Positions 26,185 through 35,646 of a DNA stretch of 64,000 bases are shown piece by piece (the stretch's first letter is position 1; every line of letters begins with the position of its first letter). The stretch covers positions 2,852,001 through 2,916,000 of the forward strand of contig NZ_CP054212.1 of assembly GCF_013285385.1 (NCBI RefSeq), written 5' to 3'. A model generated the notes under the pieces. It ran no database searches. It was given only the letters and a program-made list of their open reading frames with translations, and had not been told where the DNA came from. A program made the translations under genes and the position numbers. Source of the DNA: Paramixta manurensis. GTDB taxonomy: Bacteria; Pseudomonadota; Gammaproteobacteria; Enterobacterales; Enterobacteriaceae.

Positions 26185-27518
26185 GTGCGCAGCACCGCAA
26201 AGAGTTCAAGTTTCACCTCCCCCAGTGAGCGCGGGGTGTAGAAGGTGCAGCTCCCCATCTCAAGCATGGTCCGTGCCGCCTCCGTACTCAGATCCAGCGA
26301 GAAATACTGGTTCTCAAGACGTAACGGGATAGCGGCCGGAACATGGCTGACCGGTTTGATGGTCATCCCGCTCAGGGCAACATTCACCACCTCCGAGACA
26401 TCCTCAAAGCTGCCCGCCTTGCACAACATCGGGAATTTCGTCTGAAGTTCATGGTTCGGCATGGAGGAGCGTACGGAAAGGTAGAAGTCCGCCCCTTCGC
26501 GCAGACGCGCATCGTGCAGGGCACCTTTCCAGATCTGAGCCTGATGATCCAGGTGGATACTCACCACCCGCGACGGCAGGCTCGCTTCCAGCAGCTTGTC
26601 GAGCAGTGCCAGCAGCGGCGGGAATACCCGCTCCGGTGCATCGTGCTGATAAGCAGGAATATCGCCGGCGTCATGCTCCAGTGAGAAGGTCAGCAGGCTG
26701 CCGGCCAGACGGGTCAGCTCGCGGTACAGCAGTTCCGGGTGACGATCAGGCGTCTGCAGCAGTTCCGTCAGCACCGGCTCGGCGCTGTTGAGGGCATTGA
26801 GCAGCCAGAACAGGGAGACATCCGCGACGGCAAAGTCGGCCATCCGCTCATTGCTCTCACGGCGCATCGCCATCAGGCGGCGGCGGCGGGCCTGCAGGCG
26901 TACCAGCAGGTCACCCAGCCCGGTGGTCAACAACGGGCTGGCAGAAAGGGAAAGCATCGGGGGAATAAAAGCCGGGTCACGGCTCCACTGCCCCTGAGCA
27001 TTACGCACCAGGCGGGCCACCGGGCAGGTCAGGTACGCGGTATTTTCCTGCGTGGATAACCGCAGCGTCACGGCATGACGCAGAATAGCGAGTTCACCGC
27101 TTTCGTGCCCGGCCAGTTCCTGCACCACCACACGCTCAGCTTTCCAGCGACGCGGGCGCTCGCTGTCCTGCCCGTTATCGAGATTGCCACCACTCACGCT
27201 CAACAGCGGCAGCGCGGCAACCACCTCAACAACCTCGCTACCGGCAGCAGCAGACAAATCACAGACCGGCGGAAGATTATCTGCCCGGTCCGTATCGACA
27301 AGGGTGCCGTCCTGAAAACGCACCACCAGACGGGTGGCATTCAGGCGTGACAGCGCCAGCGCGGCATCATCAAACTCTGCCGCCATCACGCCCCAGGGAT
27401 GAGAAACTCCCATCCGGGCGACCATGTCGGCAACGTGCTCACTCCAGCGGGCCTGCTGCTGGAACTGTTGCGGGGCCAGTGCGGCCCCGTCCTCCCAAAG
27501 TGGGCGGTAAATTTTCAT
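26181..27518 (-). CDS. tssK: T6SS baseplate-to-membrane adaptor TssK
   Basis: 445-residue trimeric adaptor that ties the baseplate wedges to TssL and TssM. The N-terminus has the family motif (YRPLWEDGAALAPQQFQQQ), and the C-terminus ends in the usual GSCTFYTPRSLGEVKLELFAVLR segment. It overlaps tssL by 4 bases and starts 18 bases after tssC. Confidence 0.95.
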   Translation of the reverse strand: MKIYRPLWEDGAALAPQQFQQQARWSEHVADMVARMGVSHPWGVMAAEFDDAALALSRLNATRLVVRFQDGTLVDTDRADNLPPVCDLSAAAGSEVVEVVAALPLLSVSGGNLDNGQDSERPRRWKAERVVVQELAGHESGELAILRHAVTLRLSTQENTAYLTCPVARLVRNAQGQWSRDPAFIPPMLSLSASPLLTTGLGDLLVRLQARRRRLMAMRRESNERMADFAVADVSLFWLLNALNSAEPVLTELLQTPDRHPELLYRELTRLAGSLLTFSLEHDAGDIPAYQHDAPERVFPPLLALLDKLLEASLPSRVVSIHLDHQAQIWKGALHDARLREGADFYLSVRSSMPNHELQTKFPMLCKAGSFEDVSEVVNVALSGMTIKPVSHVPAAIPLRLENQYFSLDLSTEAARTMLEMGSCTFYTPRSLGEVKLELFAVLRT

Positions 27519-27536
27519 CCCTGATTTCCCCTCGCC

Positions 27537-29081
27537 TTACGATTTGGCTTTCGGCATCCGGGAAACCAGTGACAGGTTGACGTCCATCCCTTCCACCTGG
27601 AAGTGCGGTACGGCATAGAGTTTCACGCGGAAGAAGCCCGGGTTGTCCTCGATATCTTCCACCACCACCTTCGCGTCGCGCAGCGGGTGGGAAGCCTGCA
27701 GCGAGTCGCCCGGGTCGGTCATCTCGGTCACCAGGCTCTTCACCCAGGTGTTAAGCTCCAGCTCCAGCAGACGGCGGTCTTTGGTGGTCCCGATGTTTTC
27801 ACGCTGAATCAGCTTCAGGTAGTGCGCGATACGCGACAGCAGGAAGATATACGGCAGACGGGCGTTAATACGGCTGTTGGCCGTCGCATCTGCGGTGTCA
27901 TACAGCGCCGGTTTCTGGGTGGAGTTGGCGGAGAAGAAGCAGGCATAATCGCGATTCTTGTAGTAACTCAGCGGAATGAAGCCCAGGTTGGCAAATTCAA
28001 ATTCGCGGGTTTCCGGGATCATCACCTCAGATGGGATTTTCACCTGGTTGCCGGTGCCGAGGTCATACAGATGGATAGGCAGGTCCTGCACCGCGCCGCC
28101 CGCCTGCGGGCCACGGATTTGCACGCACCAGCCGTTGTTGATAAAGCTTTTCACCATGTTGGCAGCAAAGGCAAACGAGGCGTTGGTCCACAGGTACTTA
28201 TCGTGGTCCGGGCCTTTCACCTCTTCCACGTAGTTGAAGCTGCGCACCGGGACAGTGTCCGGGCCGTACGGCAGGCGGCCCAGTACGCGCGGCATCACAA
28301 GACCCAGGTAACGCGAATCGTCGGTATCACGGAAGGATTTCCATTTGATGTATTCAGCGCGGTCAAAGTAGTTACCGATATCTTTAATCGCGGCCACCTC
28401 TTCCATGGAATCTTTCAGGAAGAACTGCGGGCCGGCAGAGCCGATAAACGGCATATGCGCCGCAGCGGAGACTTTAGAGATATTACGCATCAGCGCCACG
28501 TCCTGCGCGGACGCATCAAACTCGTACGCCGAAATCACCGCAGCAACAGGCTCTCCACCCGGGGTGTCGTATTCCGCAATATACGTCTGACGGTACAGCC
28601 CGCTCTGGATGATTTCCGGCGCATCTTCGAAATCCTGGCGTAAATCTTCTTTGGAGAGGTCCAGCAGCTCGATTTTCACGTTCTGGCGGAAATCGGTTTT
28701 ATCCACTAACCCCTTCAGCCCCCGCCAGACGGATTCCACTTTCTGGAAGGCTTCATGGTGCATGATTTCGTCAAGCTGACGGCTAATCTGAAAATCCAGT
28801 TCAGCGATATGGTGATCCAGCAGATTTTTATCGAGCCTTTCCACTTTCTGCCCGGATTTTTGCAGGCACTGCATAAAAACCTGAACGGCGGCGGTCACGC
28901 GCGCACTCGCCGAAGTTTCGGCCATCACGGTATTATCTTCAAACCCGTTCAGGTCACCCATTTCCGCAACCGGGGCCAAATTAATTTTATCAAACAGTGA
29001 AGCATAGACCCCGCCCTGCGGCAGCGTTTTTTCAATAGTTGCGCCTGTGTTCTGACTCTGAGATTCATTATTGACTGACAT
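27537..29081 (-). CDS. tssC: T6SS sheath large subunit TssC
   Basis: Large contractile sheath protein, 514 residues from the ATG at 29081 (GAG 9 bases upstream, while an ATG two codons earlier leaves only 3 bases). Family motifs are visible: FQKVESVWRGLKGLVDKTDF, AYEFDASAQDVALMRNISKV, and a C-terminal FFRVKLYAVPHFQVEGMDVN. It pairs with TssB and is the substrate of ClpV. Confidence 0.97.
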   Translation of the reverse strand: MSVNNESQSQNTGATIEKTLPQGGVYASLFDKINLAPVAEMGDLNGFEDNTVMAETSASARVTAAVQVFMQCLQKSGQKVERLDKNLLDHHIAELDFQISRQLDEIMHHEAFQKVESVWRGLKGLVDKTDFRQNVKIELLDLSKEDLRQDFEDAPEIIQSGLYRQTYIAEYDTPGGEPVAAVISAYEFDASAQDVALMRNISKVSAAAHMPFIGSAGPQFFLKDSMEEVAAIKDIGNYFDRAEYIKWKSFRDTDDSRYLGLVMPRVLGRLPYGPDTVPVRSFNYVEEVKGPDHDKYLWTNASFAFAANMVKSFINNGWCVQIRGPQAGGAVQDLPIHLYDLGTGNQVKIPSEVMIPETREFEFANLGFIPLSYYKNRDYACFFSANSTQKPALYDTADATANSRINARLPYIFLLSRIAHYLKLIQRENIGTTKDRRLLELELNTWVKSLVTEMTDPGDSLQASHPLRDAKVVVEDIEDNPGFFRVKLYAVPHFQVEGMDVNLSLVSRMPKAKS

Positions 29082-29142
29082 GAGCATTTTCTCGATATTA
29101 TTCCGTTAATACTTCCAGTAATTACCAGTTAGCTTCTGGTAA

Positions 29143-29640
29143 TTACTCCCGAGACAGGGAAATCGCATTAAGTTCATTACGCAGTTCATCGCTTAACGCC
29201 GGGTCTTTGAGAATGTTTTCCAGCTCTTTCTTAAACGTGACGTTATCAAGGAGATTCGATTTGAGGTCGCGCAATAAATTACGCATGGCGAGCATCGCTT
29301 TCAGCTGTGGAATTTGACGAGCGACGGCTTCCGGCTCGAAATCTTTCATATCCTGGAAGCTCAGACGGACATTTTCTTCAGAGCCGTCATCGGCGAGGGT
29401 ATTTTTTACAGTGAGATTGACTTCCGGGTTCAGTTCAGAGAGAACAGAATTAAAATTGCTCTTATTAACATTTACTTTACTTCTTTCGGACAGTGTACCG
29501 GTCGCCTTTCCATTACTGAAGTCACCAATACTCAGTAACTTAAGAGGAAGCTCCACCTTTTTTTGCGCGCCTCCCGTATGTAAATCTAACGAAATATTAA
29601 CGCGCGCCTTCGGTATTTCATTTTGAAAACTCTGGGACAT
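29143..29640 (-). CDS. tssB: T6SS sheath small subunit TssB
   Basis: 165-residue small sheath protein, first gene of the locus. The start MSQSFQNEIPKARVNISLD is the typical family N-terminus, and the preceding in-frame codons are not family-like. The C-terminal helix carries the ClpV-contact region partner (LKAMLAMRNLLRDLKSNLL). tssC follows after about 60 bases. Confidence 0.96.
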   Translation of the reverse strand: MSQSFQNEIPKARVNISLDLHTGGAQKKVELPLKLLSIGDFSNGKATGTLSERSKVNVNKSNFNSVLSELNPEVNLTVKNTLADDGSEENVRLSFQDMKDFEPEAVARQIPQLKAMLAMRNLLRDLKSNLLDNVTFKKELENILKDPALSDELRNELNAISLSRE

Positions 29641-30038
29641 TCGCTCTCTCTCCATTTCATGTTTTATTAGGCATCCTGCCAATTCAGGGGCATGCATCAG
29701 ATATAACGGCAGGCCGTTTATTATTGCGCCACTTATTCATGATGTAAACAGGATAATACCGATTTTTGTGCGTTGTTATATATTTCCTCAGGAAAACCGC
29801 ACTATGTCCCATTTAAGTAAAAATTTTCCAAAAGATTCAGATTGATTTATTAAGACTTTTTGTATCAGTAACAGGAAATATCCTAAATGCAGCGCCAGAC
29901 AGCTTGCCTTCAAAACAATTGCATCATTCCCGCCGTGCAAATATTTTGTGCGGTAATTACGTGTTTCGATAACTGAATTTAATTCAGCCACGTAATTATT
30001 AATTAAAAAATAATTATTCAGCCAGAGCTGATTATCAT
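29641..30038. other. AT-rich upstream region of the T6SS locus
   Basis: About 400 bases without a credible gene. It should hold the promoter for tssB and onwards. I see no clear sigma-54 -24/-12 pair and cannot place a sigma-70 promoter with confidence. A 67-codon frame on the minus strand (29788-29991) has no start signal or recognisable product. Confidence 0.4.
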
Positions 30039-30215
30039 TTAATAGGTGTACTCGCAGTCCTTCTCAAGCATTGCCCTATAACCTGCAAGACCAAGCGGCC
30101 TACCGTTATGCTGAACCTTTTCATGCACGAATTGACCAAGGCGATCCCAATCGCGCCGGTTAAGACAGTCAATATAATCATGGTATATCGCTTCGATATT
30201 GGCTTCGTGAGTCAT
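30039..30215 (-). pseudogene. truncated ester-cyclase/SnoaL-like gene
   Basis: 58-codon frame with a good AAGGG start signal encoding MTHEANIEAIYHDYIDCLNR then RDWDRLGQFVHEKVQHNG and GLAGYRAML. This is the N-terminal part of the ester cyclase (SnoaL-like) family, whose members are usually near 130 residues. The sequence then stops and the AT-rich DNA beyond does not continue the fold. Probably the edge of an old insertion or deletion next to the T6SS locus. Confidence 0.7.
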
Positions 30216-30456
30216 CGTTGCCCTTCGATTTTCAGTCTACGGTTGCGCTATAAGCATAGCGGCTTTTAGCACCGCACACTTTTTGAGACTTGCAGGCGGG
30301 AGTTGTCGGATGCTAGCTAACAAAACGCCCTGATTGTTATCAAAAATGGAATTATCAAATCTAAAAATGCCTCTTTATACGAATTCATAACAGATTACTA
30401 TGAATGCTATACCGCCTTGATACGGGCAGAGACTAATCAGACAAGTGGAGAAAACC

Positions 30457-31194
30457 ATGAGCGTAAACCATAAAACAGCCCTGGTGACCGGTGCCTCACG
30501 CGGGATTGGGCGCGCAATTGCCGAACGCCTGGCACAGGATGGATTCTCGGTCATTGTAAATTACGCCGGTAATGCCAGCGCGGCGCAAGAAACCGTACAG
30601 ACCATCATCGCGAAAGGAGGTAAAGCCGTTGCCATTCAGGCGGACGTTGCCAGCGAAACCGATGTCAGCCGCCTATTCCGTGAAGCACAGGGTGTAACCG
30701 GCAGCCTGGATGTGGTGGTACATAGCGCCGGGATGATGCCGATGGCGAAAATCACCCCGGCGGGCCTAGCCGACTTCGATAAAGTGATTCACACCAACCT
30801 GCGCGGCGCATTCCTGGTGCTGGCGCATGCCGCAGAAACCGTCAATGAAGGCGGTCGCATCATTGCTCTCTCCACCAGCGTGATCGCGAAATCCTTCCCG
30901 GCATACGGCCCATATATTGCTTCCAAAGCGGGCGTGGAAGGCTTAGTGCACGTTCTGGCGAATGAACTGCGTGGCCGCAATATCACGGTAAATGCGGTCG
31001 CTCCGGGGCCAACCGGCACCGAGTTATTCTTCAACGGTAAGAATGAAGAACAAATCGCCACTATCGCTAAACTGGCGCCGCTGGAGCGTATTGGTAAACC
31101 GGAAGAGATAGCCAGCGCGGTAGCAACCTTAGCAGGCCCGGATGGTAGTTGGATTAACGCCCAGGTCATTCGCGTTAACGGGGGTTTCGCTTAA
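30457..31194 (+). CDS. SDR-family NAD(P)-dependent oxidoreductase
   Basis: 245-residue classical short-chain dehydrogenase. The Rossmann motif TGASRGIG is at about residue 9 and the catalytic YxxxK is in YIASK. The usual NNAG reads HSAG. The closing VNGGFA is typical. Substrate unknown. The ATG at 30457 follows GGAGAAAACC, and an in-frame GTG 12 bases earlier contains that site and is not preferred. It stands alone, converging on a regulator gene. Confidence 0.88.
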   Translation: MSVNHKTALVTGASRGIGRAIAERLAQDGFSVIVNYAGNASAAQETVQTIIAKGGKAVAIQADVASETDVSRLFREAQGVTGSLDVVVHSAGMMPMAKITPAGLADFDKVIHTNLRGAFLVLAHAAETVNEGGRIIALSTSVIAKSFPAYGPYIASKAGVEGLVHVLANELRGRNITVNAVAPGPTGTELFFNGKNEEQIATIAKLAPLERIGKPEEIASAVATLAGPDGSWINAQVIRVNGGFA

Positions 31195-31206
31195 CGTCAG
31201 CAGCAC

Positions 31207-31245
31207 GCGGGTAGCCTCGCTATCCGCTCCACCACCCTATTTTTG
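31207..31245 (+). terminator. hairpin between convergent genes
   Basis: GCGGGTAGC and GCTATCCGC pair across a CTC loop (one G-T pair). A short T-run follows about 13 bases later. It lies just after the SDR stop and could end its transcript. Confidence 0.4.
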
Positions 31246-31262
31246 GCCCGGCGGAAAAAACG

Positions 31263-31942
31263 CTAAGGAGAAGCCTGACCAATTCGGCCTGAAGCAGTGA
31301 GTATTTGGCGACACTTTTCCATATCGTTAATCCTGTACACGTTGGCATGCTTCTGAATATACCTCTCTTCAATTAACTGATTAATCACCCGGCGATAAGC
31401 CCGTTCTGAACAACCGAAACGCTCTGCTTCACGATACACCTGTGAGAAATCGACCAACGGCTTGCCTTGCAAATAGCGTTCATAAATATCGGCCAAAATA
31501 GTAAACAGCAGCGGCTGCAAAAAACGCTCCATGGTTTTTGACATACCGCGCTGGTAACTGATTGATAACAATTGACTTAGCCAAATACCGACTTCCGCAT
31601 GACTCGCCAGAATCTCATCCATCATTGCCCGCGGAATAATGTTCACCGTCATACCGTCATGAGCAACCACTGAAAATTGGCTGGGTGTATTGGTCAGGTA
31701 TTCAATCTCACCAATAAGGGTATCGCTAACAAAACGCTGCCCAAGGCTAAACACCTTCCCGTTTTCTGCGTGGTAATGCATGGTATATTCGCCGAGCGTG
31801 ATCCAGTACAACGCCTTGATCTCCTCGCCCTGCCGAAGAATAAATTCGCCAGGGCCGATCTCTTTTTTTTTAACGACGCCGTAAGGACCGCTTCGCGGAG
31901 GATCTGGTATCCCTGCTGAGCGAGTTGCTGAAGAGTATTCAT
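31263..31942 (-). CDS. Crp/Fnr-type (YeiL-like) regulator with N-terminal frameshift
   Basis: Cyclic-nucleotide-binding-fold regulator of about 226 residues. The jelly-roll (PGEFILRQGEE, YWITLGEY, LIGEIEYLTN) is followed by a C-terminal HTH (EAERFGCSERAYRRVINQL). Size and layout resemble E. coli YeiL. The start MNTLQQLAQQGYQILREAV at 31942 has a strong GGAGGG site but is one base out of frame with the rest. The break is at a T9 run (31863-31871), and one more base would join LTASLKKK to EIGPGEF. An alternative in-frame start at 31976 lacks a good site. It is divergent from the next gene pair and may regulate it. Confidence 0.7.
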
Positions 31943-32184
31943 ATCTGGCCGCCCTCCGACCGGTTTGATGGCGCATTAATGTGGTAACGCGTGATAATCA
32001 TGGTCTCAAACGCCAGGATACGACCTGAGCCGCGTTAATAGCAAGCCTTGAAGGCTCTCCTTACCCACCGATACAGGAAAAATCCATTTTGTGATCGCCG
32101 TCGGTCAGGGGCGGACATTTGCCTTTTTCTTCGCGTAACGAACTTCCTATGGTGATGGCCTGAACGAAGCCACGAGGTCATCTA

Positions 32185-32895
32185 ATGACGCCACATATTA
32201 ATGCCAATCCGGGCGACTTTGCCGATACGGTGATTATGCCAGGCGATCCCCTGCGCGCGCAGTATCTTGCGCGTACCTATTTGACCAATGCCCAATGTGT
32301 CTGCGATACCCGCAATATGTTCGGTTTTACCGGTTATTACCAAGGCGAACGGTTATCCGTTATGGCTCACGGAATGGGGATCCCTTCCATCTCGATTTAT
32401 GTCTATGAGCTGATTAATGCTTTCGCGGTGAAAAAACTCATCCGCATCGGTACCTGCGGCGCCGTTGATGAGCATTCCAGGCTGTACGAGGTGATCGTCG
32501 CGACCGGAGCCGGAACTTCCTCTTCGGTTAATCGAGACCGCTTTGGCGGCTACGATTACGCCGCCGTGCCGGATTTTGATCTGCTACGCCATTGCTGGAC
32601 TGTGGCGCAACAGCGGCAAATCCCCACCCGATTCGGCAACACCTTTACCAATGACCTGCTGTATGACAAACCCGAAGGGCTACTGCCCGCGCTAAAAAAG
32701 ATGAACATTCTGGCAGTAGAAATGGAAACCTCGGCGCTGTACACCCTTGCCGCTCAGTATCGCGCCAGCGCGTTGAGTTTGCTGACGCCTTGCGTTAATA
32801 GCAGCAACGGCGCAGAACCCGATGCAGAAGGATTACAAACCACGTTAGACCAGATGATTGAGCTCGCTTTAGAAACCGCCATTTTCAGCGATTAA
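32185..32895 (+). CDS. DeoD-like phosphorylase lacking catalytic Asp and Arg
   Basis: 236-residue member of the hexameric purine-nucleoside phosphorylase family. It keeps the His near the N-terminus (TPHINA), phosphate-site residues (MPGDPLRA, IRIG) and the ribose-binding VEMET. Against E. coli DeoD, the TVSDHIR segment reads TPCVNSS, so catalytic Asp204 is replaced by Val (or Asn if a gap is allowed). ERQTTF reads GLQTTL, replacing Arg217, and Ser90 is Thr. Activity on usual nucleosides is doubtful. GAGG precedes the ATG. The NCS1 permease gene follows after 22 bases. Confidence 0.85.
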   Translation: MTPHINANPGDFADTVIMPGDPLRAQYLARTYLTNAQCVCDTRNMFGFTGYYQGERLSVMAHGMGIPSISIYVYELINAFAVKKLIRIGTCGAVDEHSRLYEVIVATGAGTSSSVNRDRFGGYDYAAVPDFDLLRHCWTVAQQRQIPTRFGNTFTNDLLYDKPEGLLPALKKMNILAVEMETSALYTLAAQYRASALSLLTPCVNSSNGAEPDAEGLQTTLDQMIELALETAIFSD

Positions 32896-32917
32896 TCAAC
32901 TTTACGAGAATTCTCCA

Positions 32918-34450
32918 ATGAAAAACTCCACCCACCAGGCTGCATCCGGCGCGATAAAAGTTGAAGTAAATGGGGTCAACGCCGTCCCCGAATCAGAGCG
33001 TTATGGGAAACCCTCCGGATTATTTCCCATCTGGTTCTCCTGGAACGTCTCAATACTCGGCATCACTTACGGGATTTATGTTTACTCGTTAGGTTTGAAT
33101 CTCTGGCAGTCGATTAGCGCTGGCATTATTGGCTACCTGCTGTCGTGTTTCCTGGTGGGCATACTCGCCGTCGGCGGCCCAAGAACCGGGTTACCGACAT
33201 TGACTCAAACCCGCTTTTGTTTTGGCTATCAGGGCAATAAATTTCCCACGCTGTTTGCTTATATTTCCAATATGGGCTGGAAAATAACCCTGATTACTCT
33301 GGCTTCCACTACCGGCGCCGCTTTATTAGCCAAATTATGGCCTTCTGCATTTGCCCTTGCCAATGGCAACCCCACACTGATGTGTATTCTCGGCTGGTTT
33401 ATTTTGAGCCTGGCGTTAACCATGTTGGTCGCGATTTATGGTCACCAGTTGATTATGAAAGTCGAAAAGTACATCGCCTGGTTAACCGGTTTTATGAGTA
33501 TTATTTTTATCTTTCTGATGCTGCCGCATATTCACTGGGATCGCCTCGAACAAGGCGCTGCACACGGCGATTTATTTACCTATATCGGCGGCGTGGTAAT
33601 GGCGATGACGATGGTGGGTTTGGGTTTCCTTAACTATGGCGGTGACTTCGCGCGTTATCTGCCCAAAAAGACTCCGGCTGTCGGCGTTGTCTTCTGGACC
33701 ACTACCGGCATCGCATTACCGGTTAGCATTTTGCTCATTCTTGGCGTCTTCCTGGCTGACAGTAATCCGGACCTAAGCGCAGCGGCGGCGCAAGCGCCTA
33801 TCGCCTCGCTCACTAATCTATTACCGCTGTGGTTCTATGTACCTTTCTCGATAGTGATTATTATTTCCCTGCTGGCGGCAGCGATCACCGGCGTTTACAG
33901 CTCTGGTCTGGCTCTGCTGGCATTGGGGATCCCCGCCAGTCGCGCCGCGACGACCACACTCAACGCCGTGCTGATTGGCTTTGGCGCCTTTTACCTGATG
34001 TTTATTTCCGATTCTTTTCTGGCGACCTTCCAATCATTTTTGGCGTCAATTTCAGTGGTGATTGGCTCTGCCGGGGCGATAGAACTGATTGATTTCCTGC
34101 GCCAGAAGCGTTTGGGTTGGGATATTACACTGGCGAATAAAGCAGGATTCGGCGGCAGAAATGGCCGTTGGACCGCGCTGCTGGCGCTGGCGATCGCAAC
34201 CGTGGTAGGTCTCGGTACGATTACTTCTAACGATCGCTATATTGCACATCTGGTGGGTTTTTTACTAACGGAACAGACCCGGCACAGCGTGTTCGCCACC
34301 GCCAATCTCGGCGTTATCGTTTCAATGTTAGTGGGCGGCAGTGTCTATGCTGTGCTGACTTTTGGCCTAAAAATTACCTTGCCAGGCATTGTTTCGCCCC
34401 AGCCAGCCACCGACGCGGTGGAACCAATGGAACGGCAACAGGCTCTTTAA
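32918..34450 (+). CDS. NCS1-family nucleobase permease (CodB-like)
   Basis: 510-residue inner-membrane symporter with about 12 hydrophobic segments. The NCS1 entry pattern is visible (GLFPIWFSWNVSILGITYG, then RTGLPTLTQTRFCFGYQG). Relatives carry cytosine, purines, allantoin or hydantoins. Pairing with a phosphorylase-like protein points to a purine-type ligand. It lies in an apparent two-gene operon and is followed by a strong hairpin. Confidence 0.88.
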   Translation: MKNSTHQAASGAIKVEVNGVNAVPESERYGKPSGLFPIWFSWNVSILGITYGIYVYSLGLNLWQSISAGIIGYLLSCFLVGILAVGGPRTGLPTLTQTRFCFGYQGNKFPTLFAYISNMGWKITLITLASTTGAALLAKLWPSAFALANGNPTLMCILGWFILSLALTMLVAIYGHQLIMKVEKYIAWLTGFMSIIFIFLMLPHIHWDRLEQGAAHGDLFTYIGGVVMAMTMVGLGFLNYGGDFARYLPKKTPAVGVVFWTTTGIALPVSILLILGVFLADSNPDLSAAAAQAPIASLTNLLPLWFYVPFSIVIIISLLAAAITGVYSSGLALLALGIPASRAATTTLNAVLIGFGAFYLMFISDSFLATFQSFLASISVVIGSAGAIELIDFLRQKRLGWDITLANKAGFGGRNGRWTALLALAIATVVGLGTITSNDRYIAHLVGFLLTEQTRHSVFATANLGVIVSMLVGGSVYAVLTFGLKITLPGIVSPQPATDAVEPMERQQAL

Positions 34451-34536
34451 TCACCCAATACGCCTTCTCCACAAGCTCGCGATAAAGCGAGCTTTAAGCA
34501 ACTCCGGCGACATCTTTAATGATCAGCAATTAAGCC

Positions 34537-34575
34537 AACAGCCCACGCGTTAAAATTGCCGTGGGCTGTTTAATT
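34537..34575. terminator. bidirectional terminator
   Basis: A perfect 11-bp stem, AACAGCCCACG with CGTGGGCTGTT, and a 12-base loop. TTTAATTT follows on the plus strand. It separates the permease gene from the convergent dehydrogenase gene. Confidence 0.75.
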
Positions 34576-35442
34576 TCACTGCGCTTTCAGGTACTGAGAA
34601 ATCGCCGCCAAATCTTGTTCGCCGTAACCAGCATCAACTGCCTGTTGCCAGAGCGCGCTAATATTTTCCAGCGCCGGTAATTTAGCGTCGCCAGCGGCTT
34701 CTAGCGCCAGGCGGGCATCCTTCAGCGCCAGCACCAGGTGCATTTGCGGTGTGAAATCCCCGCTGGCAATCATATCCAGCTTCACCTTGGCATAGGGCGC
34801 CGCCAATGGCCCGCCTTCCAGCACTTTCCATACATCATCACTACTAAAACCAAAGGTCTCCGCCAGCCGTTCACTTTCTGCCAGGCTCTGCATCAGGCCA
34901 ATTAGCCAACTGTTTACCACCAGTTTCATGCGCGTACTGGCACCCGCTGCGCCTAACCATTGTTGGCCTTTGCTGATCGCGGCAAATACCGGCTCCGCCG
35001 CCGAGGCACGCGCACGATCACCGCTGGCCATCACCAGGATTTGCGCATTTTCAGCCGGTGCTTTGGTGCCGGACACCGGCGCATCAATAAACACCACGTC
35101 CGGGCGTGCTTGCGCAAATTGGGCGATCAAGGCATCGGTTGCTTCCACCCCAATGGTGCCCATTTGACACAGCGTGGCGCCTGATTTTAATTCTGCTTGA
35201 ACATCGCTTAATACTTGCTGAGTCGTCGCGCCATCCGCCAGCATCACCAGCACCACATCAGCGCTTTTAACCGCTTGTGCCGCGCTATCGCTTAAGTGCA
35301 GGCCAGCGTCCAGCAAATCTTCGCCACGCGCACGTGTACGGTTCCAGCCGTGTACCGAAAAACCTTTTTTTAACAGATTCGCGGCAAATGCATGCCCCAT
35401 GGCACCTAATCCCAATACCGCTACTACGGGTTGTTGACTCAT
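34576..35442 (-). CDS. 3-hydroxyisobutyrate-dehydrogenase-like NAD(P) oxidoreductase
   Basis: 288-residue beta-hydroxyacid dehydrogenase. The N-terminal Rossmann fold has LGLGAMGHAFAANLLKKG and WNRT, then the DAPVSGT substrate loop and the catalytic Lys in TRMKLVVNSWL. Family members act on 3-hydroxyacids or reduce imines. The substrate is not predictable here. The ATG at 35442 has AAGG upstream, and an in-frame start 18 bases earlier is less likely. It may belong to the neighbouring organic-acid locus. Confidence 0.85.
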   Translation of the reverse strand: MSQQPVVAVLGLGAMGHAFAANLLKKGFSVHGWNRTRARGEDLLDAGLHLSDSAAQAVKSADVVLVMLADGATTQQVLSDVQAELKSGATLCQMGTIGVEATDALIAQFAQARPDVVFIDAPVSGTKAPAENAQILVMASGDRARASAAEPVFAAISKGQQWLGAAGASTRMKLVVNSWLIGLMQSLAESERLAETFGFSSDDVWKVLEGGPLAAPYAKVKLDMIASGDFTPQMHLVLALKDARLALEAAGDAKLPALENISALWQQAVDAGYGEQDLAAISQYLKAQ

Positions 35443-35646
35443 ATCTACGCCTTTTATCACTCCACACCAATCCCTCAGTCTGACTGGAAACCGCTAACAC
35501 AGCCAGGCCTGAGGTGTAACCGAATATACGAGACTGAAATGAACGCCGTCTCTGCTACCCGTGGCGGAAGACTAACCAGGACGCGCCTCAGCGGGAAGGG
35601 GAAAAAATGGAAAACAGTTCTGCGTTGATACTGCACATCGCTGCCG

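Noticed and set aside
29788..29991. 67-codon minus-strand frame upstream of tssB
   Set aside because: No ribosome site, no recognisable product and AT-rich context. Treated as non-coding.
32085..32115. CRP-binding site upstream of the DeoD-like gene
   Set aside because: TGTGATC is present, but the second half-site is poor, so I did not list it.
34485..34512. Hairpin AAGCTCGC/GCGAGCTT just after the NCS1 permease as terminator
   Set aside because: The stem is good but no T-run follows. The stronger hairpin at 34537 is the better candidate.
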